Assembly (NCBI GenBank): GCA_024704765.1 | Contig: JAKMXF010000350.1 | Span: 1-64,000, forward strand | Direction of reading: 5' to 3' | Source of the DNA: Oopsacas minuta | Lineage: Eukaryota > Porifera > Hexactinellida > Lyssacinosida > Leucopsacidae | Length of the DNA stretch: 64,000 bases | Part shown: in pieces, positions 1 to 10,441 of the stretch | How the letters are laid out: each line of letters opens with the position of its first letter | How positions within the stretch are numbered: the first letter of the stretch is position 1 | The notes under the pieces: generated by a model | Told to the model about the DNA's origin: nothing | Seen by the model: the letters and a program-made list of their open reading frames with translations, nothing else | Databases searched by the model: none | Program-made: the position numbers and the translations under genes

Positions 1-578
1 AAATGGATGGATAAAGCTAACAAGAAGAGTTCTATGAAATATTTAAACACAAGAAATGTAATCGTAAAAATAGACATAGGATTGTTAAAATCAAAATATC
101 CTGATACTACTGAGAATGCGTTTAACTTGTCTACACCTGTGAATAGAGATAAATATCTGAAAACTCAAATACAAAAGAACTATGCAGCTGCATATAACGA
201 AGTAGTGTTTAGCGATAAATTCCTGTAGAAGCTGTCTCAATAGAATATCAGGCTAAGCCAATGTCCGTTAGAAACACACAAACAGCGAATATGCTCTCCC
301 AACTATCTTTACAGTCAACTGCTAATCTAAATACATCCCAGGTGAATGATATTGATGATTCTGAACAAGTTTCTATTCCCACAGAATCAGATTCTATTAA
401 TCCTCATAAAAGTATAGCTAGTGATAGAAGTGAGGATAAACATAGAATTATTCCTATAAAGAATCGTGTACAACATATTGTCAAGAAAAATAACAGTAAA
501 CTTCCCAATCCTAATTCTTTTCAATCATTTTCTCCATTACAGAACTTAATTCAGATAATCTTACTCATGAGTAATTAA
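1..578 (+). pseudogene. Partial, frameshifted copy of the ART-fold-like (DUF7587-like) gene at 17.4 kb
   Basis: The reading frame is open from the left edge, so the 5' part lies outside the window. From the KW of its first codons it aligns along its length with residues about 64-145 of the intact 244-residue gene at 17418 (shared NxRNVIV/SVIVxID, KTxIQKxYxAAYxEVVF, EAVxxE). Frame 1 stops at 228, but the matching frame continues in frame 3 from about 219 to the stop at 578. A single missing A in the short A-run at 215-219 would join them. The tail is Ser/Asn-rich and unlike the paralog. Either a young pseudogene or a one-base assembly error in a homopolymer. Function cannot be assigned beyond family membership. 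Confidence 0.6.
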
Positions 579-1640
579 GAGTAGGTTACCTAGGATAATT
601 GTCAGACAGAGACTACAGATTATAATTGTACTTTGTACAATCTAGGTTTGTTAGATATTTGGATTTATAACCTTGCATCTTTATATGATTTGAGAATACT
701 AACTTTTGTATTAATAGAATAATTGAGTTTCTTATACTCTTACTGAGACATGTATATGATTCTTTTATTGATATACGTATAGCTATTCATGATTACAAAT
801 TTCATTATTTTATCCGAAATTCGATCTAGAATGCTACAGCTCTGCTTAATATGGTAACTGCAGATCAGGCTATTCTAACCAGATTAAGTAAATAAATACA
901 GGTGGTCCAAACTTCACCAGTGGCTCAAGCTTTATTATGCGGAGTCTATCGTATTTATAATTTCTGATAAAATTTCAAATTATAATTTTGAAGAAAGTAA
1001 AATCAGAATTCTGATTATACATTTTGAAATTCCAAATGAATGCAGAATTTGGGATAATGCCAATTGTTTACTTTATGTTCATACTAACAACAAAGTAATT
1101 TACATATTATTTACTCTAATAATACAGTAGAACATCGGAAAAACGGTCACCCATGGGCGGGAGGACCGAAATAAATGGCCGTAATTCCTGAGTAGCCTTA
1201 TTTGCGAATTTTCTGTTTTCGTTCAAATAGTTCAGAATTCCACTATTATTAATCATACTATTTAGCAAGGTTGAAACCGATCGGACCGAATATCAGTATT
1301 CATGAATAGTTGCTTAACCGAATACTGATAATATTCGGTTTGGACCGACCGAATACCGAATACTGATATTCGGTTGGTAACCGAATATTGAACTATTCTC
1401 CAAATATTATTCGGTTGCAACAGTGTATAATTATTTAGTGATCACGTCATAAAATGGCGAGATATGAAACCATGTGGAGCTGAAACAAGTTTCTCATTGA
1501 CAGGAAACAGAAATTTAATGACATTTTCCAGTTTTGTCTAGTAAGTACCCTGAATAGCTCAGTAAATGTATAAAACCACTAATCACTATAATTGGGAAAT
1601 AAACAACAACAAATAATAATAATAAATATAACCAATGGGA
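579..1640. other. Intergenic, no gene seen
   Basis: No open frame resembles a protein. It holds a pogo-like terminal motif (TA then CAGTAGAACATCGG at 1125) without a clear partner end, and the inverted-repeat element listed separately at 1266-1425. Confidence 0.5.
1266..1425. repeat. Short inverted-repeat element rich in CCGAATA motifs
   Basis: The ends are related inverted repeats (GGTTGAAACCGA on the left; the complement of the right end gives CACTGTTGCAACCGA). Between them CGAATACTGATATTCGG-like palindromic units occur three times in alternating orientation. It looks like a non-autonomous DNA transposon; I see no clear target duplication. Confidence 0.4.
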
Positions 1641-1648
1641 TAGAGAGA

Positions 1649-3710
1649 TTATAGCATCTGTAGACAGTTGTCTTCCTTCATGTCATCAACTGTAACATAG
1701 CCAGATGGTTCTATGAGTATGCAAGAGGGACAGAATATTTGGCACAGTCCATGTCCTGTCTCACAAACTGTTTCAATGAATTTACATTTCCGGTCAATCA
1801 CTTTGATGGAATTATCCCAGAAATCACATATGTATATTCTCCATTCATTTGTGATAGGATTATAGGACAGGTTGAAGTTGTATGCTCCTACTATCTGATC
1901 CTCTGTGAGTATGGACCTTATGAGTTCTCCTTCTGGAGAGAACATTTGTAGAGGAGAGGGAGATCCTGTGAAGAGACATATAACACAATCATCAACAGCC
2001 TTCATGTCCTGTAGCCATGGATACCTGTTGGGTATCTTGGTATGCAGGATAGGATTGAGTAAGTATTCTTGTTCTATACGGAGAGGATCTACCTGCATAA
2101 GGATGAGACTGGGCTTAAGAGTCCTCACATACAAATGCTTAAGGTTAGAGGAGGTACAACAAGCCTGTGGTATTGATATGGTGTGTTCAAGATTCATGCG
2201 AGATGTCTCTATACTATTTTTCCATGTTAAGCTGAATTGTACTAATAAACTTGTATAGCACACGAATACGGACTGTTTGAAGTAGGTCAATGAGGCAGGA
2301 GTATCAGGTAGATGAGGATCATGATGCGAATTATTGCTGCAAGATCATTAGCTCTGTAGAGTGTGACTCTATCACCGTATCCATCCGCTACTATTACGTT
2401 ATTCTCAAATATAATTATACCAGCTCGTGTATCTAATTGGTTGCCCATTTCTCCACCTCTATCAACGCCAGATGTTACAAGGATGTTTCTCTCTTCTTTG
2501 GGTGGAGCTATCCACAGGGGATAGTTATCAATGGTGATAGCAAAAGAAGGAATGTTTATCCTGTTGTTGTAATAGTGACGGATAACTCTGAGTAATAAAT
2601 CATATATATCCTTCAAATCCTTATCTTCCTTATTCTTCCTGATGAGATATTCTAGTGACCTAGCGTCTCTATACAGGAAAGATAGTTCATTGAATGTAAA
2701 AGTCACATCCTCCTCAACATGTGCATACCAATCCTCTATCACTTTGCACTTCTCTTCTATCCTATCTGCATTCCTGGTTTCCAACTCATCTCTAGCTATC
2801 GCATACTCCATATTAAGTCTGTTTAGCCTCATGTCATACCCCTGACATGTGATACCACCGGGAAGCAGATCTCTCTTGGATGGATTTACTGGTTTCATGT
2901 CTTCCTCTATTTCAAGATCTACATAGAAAATGAATTCTCCCTCAATCAATTGTGTCATTCCTTTCCTCATACAATCTGAACACCAAGGTTCTGGAATAGG
3001 ATAAGTCCTCATCTTTAAGATCTCTGCCTTCGGTCTCAGTCTCAGAGATTCGTATCTCTTTACTATCACACTCTCGATCGGTTCTGGGAGTTCAGGGTCT
3101 AGACTATACTGAATTCTATCAATCTTTTCCTCAGCTGTCCCCTTCCACATGATGAGACCGTTTAGGGAGTATAGGGAAGGTTCTGCTAGAGTCTCCTCTA
3201 TGTAGTAGAGGCTGTCTTTGTATTCAATAAGAAGGTAGTCATCGATGATTAGTAAAGATATTTTCTGGAAATGCTTGTCGTATCGCTCCTGGAATGAATC
3301 TTTGAGAGGGACAGGAGTATCATACTCGAGATTACGGATTCATAATCTTCGTAGAGAGGTGATAACGTGTTAACTATTCTAACACCTATTTTTATCTTAT
3401 ATGTCGCTATAATTGTTTCCATTTCATTGAGGATATTTGGTATCCTAACAATATTCCTGCACTCCTGTATTATTCCGGTATATCGTTCCTTCAAGGATAC
3501 ACGTGTTTTTGTGGACAGTACGGAGGCCTTCTTGCTATTTAGCGTTTCCATTTCCAACTGGAACCCTCTAGACAATTCGTAAATTTATTTAACTTGAATT
3601 TCTTGTAGTCAATGGACCGAATTTCCTTTAATCTATCCTCGTACTTTTTCAACATTTCTGAGCCTTTGAATGTGTTACCTAACTCATGTTTATTGTCAAT
3701 TCAAATATTC
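1649..3710 (-). pseudogene. Broken TRIM2/3-type NHL-repeat gene (several frameshifts)
   Basis: Three overlapping frames read as one protein. The N-terminal part is charged and helical (KKYEDRLKEIRSIDYKKFKL, about 3690-3590), followed by a long middle region and then propeller-like strands (VIVADGYGDRVTLY; later YICDFWDNSIKVID and FIETVCETGHGL near the C-terminus). Continuity is lost by single-base shifts near 3556, 3330 and 2335; in each place the correct frame resumes at once, and I see no GT-AG intron. The longest uninterrupted piece starts at an ATG at 3150, but its frame is open further upstream, so that ATG is not the true start. NHL propellers usually bind RNA or protein downstream of RING/B-box domains; no RING is visible here. 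A pseudogene or an indel-rich assembly stretch. Confidence 0.6.
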
Positions 3711-4185
3711 TTTGTAGTCAGTTCATATTTTAGTTAATAGAAATGTTGTAGCAGTTCTTTTTATAGAAATATCTCTTCGTTATTATTTGTATTATAATTA
3801 AGTTATACTTTCAATGTAAGTAGAACTTTCTATGTGAAGTAATGTGTTGCAAAAAGGTAGTAAATAAATCGAATAAACAACGAACAAACAAACAGAAATT
3901 AAGCAAATACTCAAAATCCGATAAATCTCAAAAACTCTCTTAAAACTATGATATTCACACATAATCTAAAAATACCAATCCTGTATATAACAAGTAACAC
4001 CTTATTAAGAAAGTGGTTCGTAATCGTCTTGCTTCCGTATGTAACACCTTCCAATCATATATGCCATGTATCTATAAATGATCACTAACAGATATAAATG
4101 TTCTTATACAACTGTTATAGAAAAGAAAGATAAATAGATAATAACATTGTAAATGTCATAAACCAGTACGAATAAATATAGATAA
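3711..4185. other. Intergenic, nothing recognised
   Basis: AT-rich sequence with no supported gene or clear repeat. It separates the broken NHL gene from the 3' end of the intact NHL gene, both on the minus strand. Confidence 0.5.
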
Positions 4186-5409
4186 TTAGAATATGAGAAG
4201 GCGATGGTTAAAACCCACTACAACGATATTTCCCCCGGCATCTACAGTCACTCCCATTGGTTTAGAAATACTCTGACGGATTTTATGAATCAATTTACCA
4301 TTTGAATCAAGGATTGCCACAAAACCTCTGTTATTATCAGATACCAGAAACCTACCAGCTCCATCAATACAGAACGAGTAAGAGAATTTGATTAATCTGC
4401 TGACTGAATTTGAAATCTCACTGTATAGCAGAGTTTTGTTTTTGTCAAATTCAAGGATAAATGGAGCTCTACAAATAAGAACGAAAATGGAATATTTAGT
4501 CAGACTAATTGCACAGGGAGAAACCATTGTATCGTGTCCAAAGGTAGAGACTGCGTATTCTGAGAAAATTTGTATTCTATTATTATAATGGTCGCATACA
4601 TAAATATCACCTGTAACTACATCTATAGCTAGACCACGAGGATCATTGAGCTCACTTATCCCACTCCCTTGACTTCCAATCTGATTAATGAAGTTCCCAT
4701 CCAAATCGTATACCAACAGACAACCAAATGATTGCTGACCTACAAAAACTCTCCTCTGACTGATAGCAATGCATGTTGGAAGTCCCATATTTCCAGGCCC
4801 GTTTTTATCCCCAAACTTGAACTTATACCTTCCTTCATTATCGAATACCTGTACTCTTCCATTGATATGATCTGCTATATACATATTATTACTTGCATAG
4901 TCTATAGCTACTCCCCATGGAGAGTTAAATTGTCCATCGGCACTATTAGCTATCCTCCCTACACTTATAACAGGGCTTATCTTTCCTTTGTATTTCGCTG
5001 ATGGTAGATTTGATACACAGATATTACTCACGGTTATCTCCCCGAAATTCCTAATCTTTTCAAACAATGTAGTATCAAAATCGAATAGGATTTGCTTATT
5101 ATTGTTAAACTGAGAGCTGTTTTCTTCGGTAATATCATAACTGTCTCCGTCATCTCCTAGAAATTCAGTTGGAAATATATTCTCAACTAATTCAATAGTT
5201 TGTTTTATTTCTGTTGTGAATTGTCTCTGGTTTATGGAGGCTCTCCTATAATTACCTCTCAATTCCTTGAGCTTATTCAGGAGTATGTCCTTTCTGTTTC
5301 TCAAACATATAATTAGTTTTTCGAAAAGGCTTTCAACTTCAGTTTCTGCCCTCAATACTTCACTCTCAAAATATGAATATTCAGGGATATTATGATGTAA
5401 GGATGCCAT
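4186..5409 (-). CDS. Coiled-coil / NHL-repeat beta-propeller protein
   Basis: Intact 407-residue frame starting at an ATG with no upstream in-frame extension of note. Residues about 12-95 are charged and heptad-like (coiled coil). From about 145 to the end there are NHL-type repeats, for example SPWGVAIDYASNNMYIADH, DPRGLAIDVVTGDIYVCDHY with NRIQIF, and KPMGVTVDAGGNIVVVGFN; the spacing suits a six-bladed propeller. This is the C-terminal half of a TRIM2/3/71-like protein without RING or B-box. NHL propellers commonly bind RNA or partner proteins, but no enzymatic activity is expected. The N-terminus resembles the divergent neighbour at 5910, so the pair probably arose by duplication. The cellular role is unknown. 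Confidence 0.85.
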   Translation of the reverse strand: MASLHHNIPEYSYFESEVLRAETEVESLFEKLIICLRNRKDILLNKLKELRGNYRRASINQRQFTTEIKQTIELVENIFPTEFLGDDGDSYDITEENSSQFNNNKQILFDFDTTLFEKIRNFGEITVSNICVSNLPSAKYKGKISPVISVGRIANSADGQFNSPWGVAIDYASNNMYIADHINGRVQVFDNEGRYKFKFGDKNGPGNMGLPTCIAISQRRVFVGQQSFGCLLVYDLDGNFINQIGSQGSGISELNDPRGLAIDVVTGDIYVCDHYNNRIQIFSEYAVSTFGHDTMVSPCAISLTKYSIFVLICRAPFILEFDKNKTLLYSEISNSVSRLIKFSYSFCIDGAGRFLVSDNNRGFVAILDSNGKLIHKIRQSISKPMGVTVDAGGNIVVVGFNHRLLIF

Positions 5410-5909
5410 GAATGAATATGTCTATTGTACTACCTTTGAATAATACGTAAATATAATTTTGAAATCTTAAATAGTTGTATTGAGATATAAATAGTATAAT
5501 ATTAATTATTTAATTGGTATTAGTTAGATAATATATTTATCCAGTACATAGGTAGGTGATAGTCATATTAATGGTAATTAGTTCAGATGAAACGCTTGCA
5601 AATTACCAACAATAATAAGAATTAGGGGTGAAAGGGTATTCGTTTGATTATAATCAAATGGATATTTTTTGGAAACAAGCGAATATTCGGCATATTCGTT
5701 TCAGTTCTATTCAAATATGTAAACATCGATCAGCCATATAGAATGCTATGGTTCAGCATAATTGATAAACAGTAATAGTCTGGTACAACTTATTACGAAT
5801 ATTTTTAACATGACATTTCCTTGACAAAAGACAAACAAACTAAGTAACAATAATTGTGATTTAATATGTATTTTGTTGTATTTAGAATTTAGAATAAATT
5901 CAGAAGTCA
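5410..5909. promoter_or_regulatory. Divergent intergenic region between two related coiled-coil genes
   Basis: About 500 bp separate the ATGs of two head-to-head genes that share an N-terminal module, so it must hold both promoters or a shared one. It includes an inverted ATTCGTTTGATTATAATCAAATGGATA stretch (two arms, about 5638-5665) and other AT-rich sequence. No specific element is identified; the call rests on gene orientation. Confidence 0.35.
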
Positions 5910-6800
5910 ATGGCATCCAAAGCTAATATTTTAGACGCTAGAGTAGATGAAATCAAAGTTGAAATTGAAATGATATTTCAGAACATAATTGCATCTTTCC
6001 TAGAAAGAAAGAACACATTATTGCTGCAATTAGAAGAGAGGGTTCGACAATCCACAGATGCTTATACTGTTTTGATGAATGAACATTTAGAGTTAGTAAA
6101 AATGAGAGATCAGTTAGAAGAGAGTTTGAACAAGAATCAGTATAGTGATCTTAGAACTGACATGCTTGGTCCATTACAATCCAGGATTCTTGAACAAGAA
6201 AAGAAATTACATTCTGAATTCAATATGGAGTTTACATATACTGGATTTGAACACTTGATAAATATTATTGAATATTTTGGAGAATTTTCATTTCAGAAAC
6301 CTTCATCTAATATTTGTCTTCCTGAAACTCGCTCAATTCCAATTCCACCACCTGATATACCCGCTAGCTTTCTCTTTGGCACATATACACATCCATATAG
6401 AGGGTCTCGTTCTTCAACCAGTACCACTCCTCATCCAATTCCAGTTACTAATCGTGGTGCAACTGGAGGTTCTTTAATACCCCAACCACCCCCTGATATC
6501 CCCATGAGATTTCTTTTAGGTACATATACACGTCCACACCAAACAAGAGGTTCAATTTCTTTCCGTCCAACAGGGGGAGCTACTCCTCATCGAACACGGT
6601 CATTCAATCGTCATGCAACTAGAGGTTCCTTTATACCCCTTCCACCCCCGGATATACCCCGGAGCTTCCTGTTAGGAACAAATTCTACACGTTCCCGTTC
6701 TACAAGAGGCACAGCTCCACAGACCTATTCAAGATCTACTGCTTCTAACCCTAGACTGAGAGCTTTCTTCTCCTTACTGGGTAGTCACACTAATACATGA
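5910..6800 (+). CDS. Coiled-coil protein with tandem PPPDIP repeats in place of the propeller
   Basis: Intact 296-residue frame from an ATG. Residues 1-125 form a charged heptad-rich helix (DEIKVEIEMIFQNIIASFLE) like the start of the NHL protein encoded divergently at 4186-5409. The C-terminal half has no NHL repeats. Instead a unit of about 45-60 residues occurs three times, each with a PPPDIP core followed by FLxGT (SIPIPPPDIPASFLFGTYTH, SLIPQPPPDIPMRFLLGTYT, SFIPLPPPDIPRSFLLGT), linked by Ser/Thr/Arg/Gly-rich spacers. This is likely disordered and may offer repeated proline-rich docking sites. I do not recognise a named family; cytosolic by default, with no signal peptide or membrane segment. 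Confidence 0.7.
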   Translation: MASKANILDARVDEIKVEIEMIFQNIIASFLERKNTLLLQLEERVRQSTDAYTVLMNEHLELVKMRDQLEESLNKNQYSDLRTDMLGPLQSRILEQEKKLHSEFNMEFTYTGFEHLINIIEYFGEFSFQKPSSNICLPETRSIPIPPPDIPASFLFGTYTHPYRGSRSSTSTTPHPIPVTNRGATGGSLIPQPPPDIPMRFLLGTYTRPHQTRGSISFRPTGGATPHRTRSFNRHATRGSFIPLPPPDIPRSFLLGTNSTRSRSTRGTAPQTYSRSTASNPRLRAFFSLLGSHTNT

Positions 6801-7026
6801 ATTGTCATACAGTGTATATTGGATTCATCTGAATTTCTATTATCTAATTTTCTAGCATTAATTATCATCACAAAACCTCAGGACAGACTGACTTTGTTTA
6901 TATTGAATATTTTTGTATGCATTTATGTAAATATGAACTTGGAATTTTACAGTTATTTACTGCTATCATTATTACGTAACTGTGTTTTACTACTATAGGT
7001 GCATGCAGTAATGGCGAATTAGACTA
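6801..7026. other. 3' flank, nothing recognised
   Basis: AT-rich 3' flank of the PPPDIP gene up to the MITE at 7027. Confidence 0.4.
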
Positions 7027-7193
7027 CAGTGGAGTCTCCCAAAACGGACAACCTCATGCAACGGACAAACTTCGTGGCATGGATTGAATTTGCTAAGCAT
7101 GTAATGATACTTAAGCAGTCTCCGAGGAGCGGACAATTTTCTACAACGGACAGAAGCCGTGTCCACAACGTGTCCGTTATACGGAGACTACTG
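7027..7193. mobile_element. Pogo/Tigger-like MITE, 167 bp, TA duplication
   Basis: It starts CAGTGGAGTCTCC and ends CGGAGACTACTG, imperfect inverted repeats, flanked on both sides by TA. Inside, ACGGACAA-like units are repeated. No transposase. Short open frames on both strands here are by-products of the element. Confidence 0.75.
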
Positions 7194-7429
7194 TATACAT
7201 TTATACTCAGTTGAGTCACTTAATTAGTCTTCTTCCCAATTAAGTAATCTTTATTCATGTGTAACCTATTTTTACCGACTATACTTTAGTATAGACGGTA
7301 CAGTATTGAAATGGTTGCTTGTATTTTTCTTTTTTTTGGTTATTAACGTTTAAGTGAGTGTGCGAATACGCTGCTGAATCTGCTGCAATGATAATCAAAC
7401 TTTAAAATTGTCATAGAAACTTGATTTCT

Positions 7430-7630
7430 ATTCAGCTATGCTTGGGTTATCGAGTACACCGATTCTGAGTATCGCACTTTCAAGTTTCTCTTATGTTAAT
7501 TATTGTTGTTCTTAAGAATTTGTTGCTCTTATGAAGATAATTTCGAGTCACGAAGTGGCAGAGCTCTACGGTCTACACAAGGATCAAGACTTCGCAAGCC
7601 ATACAGTGGGAGATAGAGCGTAGCACGCTC
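7430..7630 (+). repeat. Helitron-like element fragment
   Basis: It shares with copies elsewhere in the window the ATCGAGTACACCGATTCTGA-type block, the CGAGTCACGAAGTGGCAGAG-type block and a GC-rich hairpin-like end (GAGCGTAGCACGCTCGTATA). Non-autonomous; the assignment to Helitrons is inferred from the ends. Confidence 0.4.
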
Positions 7631-7643
7631 GTATAGATTATAC

Positions 7644-7903
7644 ATGATACAATATGTATATTTGTACTGCTTATTGTCTCAATTTCGCTATTTCGGTTAT
7701 CGCGTCATCTCTCTATATAGTATTATTGTAATCGCCATTAAAGATATTGAAGCAAATATACATTCCCTGTATCCTAGCTCTGAGATTTCTAGTTACACAC
7801 CAGAGTTCAGCTATGGTACGGATACGTATCTACCAATAAATAATATATCTGAGGATAATAGGTTATTATAAAACTATAGTAAATGTTCGTTGTTCTGTCA
7901 ATC
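7644..7903. other. Gap before P450; small open frame of doubtful meaning
   Basis: A 75-codon plus-strand frame at 7644-7871 has a hydrophobic start and a Ser/Tyr-rich tail. It could be a terminal exon, but no upstream exon or homolog is visible, so it is not called as a gene. Confidence 0.2.
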
Positions 7904-9411
7904 CTAGACTCTCTTCTCGAATGATAGATTCAACCCTTCAGGTTTGATTAAAACTTCGAATTTAGGATCAGGTTCCTTTACTAGATGCAACTTATAGGAG
8001 CTACAGAGGTGCGCTGTAATCAGCTGCATCTGTGCTTCAGCTATCCTCCTACCAACACACATTCGCGGACCTGTACCAAAAGGTATAAAAGAGAATGGAT
8101 CTATTTCTTTCCTACTCTCCCATCTCTCTGGTATAAACTCAAGAGGATCTCTCCAGTAATTTTCATTCAATCCTATTCCATAGATATCAGCGAATACTTG
8201 CGTATCCTTTGGAATGCAAACTCCTCCAATCGTAGATTCCTCTGGCAATATTCTAGTAAATGTACCTACAGTAAGGGTAACCCTCATTGTCTCCTTTAAG
8301 CACATCTTCATATAGTGTAACTTGTTGAAATGTTCAGCTGTTACAACAGAGCTATCTCCTATTACTGAGTGCAGTTCTTCACATAGCTTTCTTGCACCTT
8401 GAGGTTCTTAGCCAGATTGTACCATAACCATTGAGTAGATGTGGTTGTTGTATCCACTCCTGCCCCTATAGGCTAATAAATGTATTAATAATTTCCTTCT
8501 CATCAAAGTCAGTCTCAGTTTGTAAATATTCAAGCATTGTGATTTGCTCTCTATCAGGATCCTTGGGCAGGGTGGCTGATACCTGGATCTGTTTATTGTT
8601 GTATTTTATTACTGTTTGTAGAGATTCAATCAATTTTCGAATTTTCTTTCTTTGAAAGTATGACAACAATTCTATATCTTTTGTACTTCCGAAACTTCGT
8701 ACTATTGACATCATGGCTTGGAAGTACTCTGAAGTTTCTTCTGTCATTTCTGTGCTGCTAAATATATGAAATGCCATATAATTAGCAGAGTTAACCGTCC
8801 ATAAACGCAATCTCTCTACAATTGGATCAAAATTCATCTGTCCTCTTCTTTGTATATCTATTATGTCTGTGACTACACACTTTGCTATTTCACTCAATTT
8901 TGGAAAGTAACCCAAAATGAATTTTGGACGTAGTAATCGTTTTGATAAGGTATCCCGAAGTCGTTTCCATTCTGCGCCATACGAAATAATAAACCTTTCT
9001 TTAAACCAAGCATTTCCATGGCTCTTCTAATATTCAATCCAGAATTTCCCCTATAAGGGTTTTTACCTTCTTTCGCGGACAATTCTGCAAGCAAAGAAGG
9101 TGTACTGATAACGAGTTGTTTAGGACTGAAAAAGAAAGGTTGGAAAGCGTATATTCTCCTAGTTCTTTACTTCTTTTATAGAAAAACTCGTGCAATTTAG
9201 ACATCGGATGTCTTGTTAGTTCTAGATCTACTAGTCCGAGAAATCTCTTTGCAGTTGGAAGGTCATCAAGGTGTGTCGCAGCCACAACATCTCTTTTGAG
9301 GATATTCTCTGTACTTATGGTACGTGATGGAATTACGAGAGGAGATCTTCGAAATTGAGTAGGAGGCGAAACATTGCGAATAGAATGGCGGATAAATATA
9401 TTTGTTTCCAA
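7904..9411 (-). pseudogene. Mitochondrial-clan cytochrome P450, broken by four frameshifts
   Basis: All the hallmarks of a P450 are present in order but in different frames. The N-terminal part has a LHEFFYKRSKELGEY segment; then come the C-helix WKRLRD motif (about 8970), the I-helix AGVDTTTTSTQW (about 8440), the K-helix KETMR and PERW, and the heme loop FIPFGTGPRMCVGRRIAEAQ with its cysteine ligand. The RMCVGRRIAE pattern and the N-terminus resemble the mitochondrial clan (CYP10/12/24/27/44 group), monooxygenases that take electrons from adrenodoxin. Frame changes lie near 9150, 8985, 8470 and 8392; each is a one-base shift with homology resuming immediately, and I found no internal stop that the shifts do not explain. 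Recent pseudogene or uncorrected indels. Confidence 0.8.
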
Positions 9412-9430
9412 ATAACTGATATATATATAT

Positions 9431-9578
9431 AGCTCAACTATACTATAGTACAGTTTTTGTGTATTAACTTTTCTATGTTCGAGGGAAGGTCCTTTGTTAG
9501 GCCTAATAAAGTCATCTTTATGGAATGAGGGTATGGGGTTTTGTATTACAAAAAACTGTACTATACTATAGTTGAGCT
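9431..9578. mobile_element. Inverted-repeat MITE, 30-bp arms
   Basis: The arms AGCTCAACTATACTATAGTA (plus CAGTTTTTGT) at 9431-9460 and their complement at 9548-9578 are nearly perfect, around an 87-bp centre. AT/TA tracts flank both sides. It sits just upstream of the P450 start and could form a strong cruciform. Confidence 0.65.
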
Positions 9579-9848
9579 ATATATAAAGAATCTGATTTGT
9601 TTCTATATTTTGCAAGTGATTACATTATGGAACTGTTTACTCCTTCCAATGTGCGAATTAGTGACTTTCCTTTTGAAGGTTATATCTTCACTGACACGTG
9701 CTTCTAGATTATATCTGGGTGGCCAAAAGTTTGGAGACAAACATAAAATTATTTATTATTATGTATTTCTGCTATTATTTACTTACCATTTAACCATGAT
9801 GATGATAACTTAACATAAAATTATTTGATAATTCTATTTATTTTATAG

Positions 9849-10312
9849 AATATACAAGCCTTTGTCTCGTCGCTTCGCGATGAACTCGACGAATTGCGCC
9901 TCGAGGTATCCATTATACTCCAAATTGACGGTCCCTTTGAGTAATATTATATTATAGATGTATATAGAACAATGTAATTCACAAATATACGTATATGGTA
10001 TATATATTATTGAATCATTTGTAAGATCAACCTCCTTTGTAGCCGTTGAGAGCAAGTATCTAGGTAAACTTTGAGAATTTGCTCATTTGTTTACTTTATA
10101 TTCATAAAAACAACAATAAATTTACCTATGATTAATCCAAAAGTGTGAAAATCGGATTCAGCATGTTCGATATATATAGTGAAGTTTATTCGAATTTTAT
10201 TTACTTCTTTGATAAACACAATAAATACAAAGTTATGCGACAATTTCAAAATTGCATACCGTAAATCCTTTCCTTGACAACGGATAAACAACAATTGAGA
10301 TTTAATAATTAT
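9849..10312 (-). repeat. Helitron-like non-autonomous element (inverted copy)
   Basis: It begins with the GC-rich block also found at 24.97 and 58.03 kb (GTCGCTTCGCGATGAACTCG, then GCGCCTCGAGGTAT) and continues to the shared AAAAGTGTGAAAATCGGATT and CCTTTCCTTGACAACGG blocks. In the complement the order matches copies at 50.69 and 52.89 kb that start TCTATATTATTAAAT. Confidence 0.5.
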
Positions 10313-10357
10313 AGGTTTTTCTAGTAAATTTCAAATTAGGAAATTTCGCAAATTGTC

Positions 10358-10441
10358 ATGGGGCAAATTATTGGACTGTTCAAAGCTGGGAAATCATGCA
10401 AAGAGATCGTTTCAATATTTGGAAACGAAAATAGAAGCTGA
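10358..10441 (+). pseudogene. Tc1/mariner transposase N-terminal remnant
   Basis: A 27-codon frame starts MGQIIGLFKAGKSCKEIVSI, which matches the N-terminal helix-turn-helix of Tc1/Tc3-type transposases, and then hits a stop. No DDE catalytic region follows. A dead fragment. Confidence 0.55.

Noticed and set aside
7029-7219. Overlapping 61- and 66-codon frames on both strands
   Set aside because: They sit wholly in a MITE with inverted ends.
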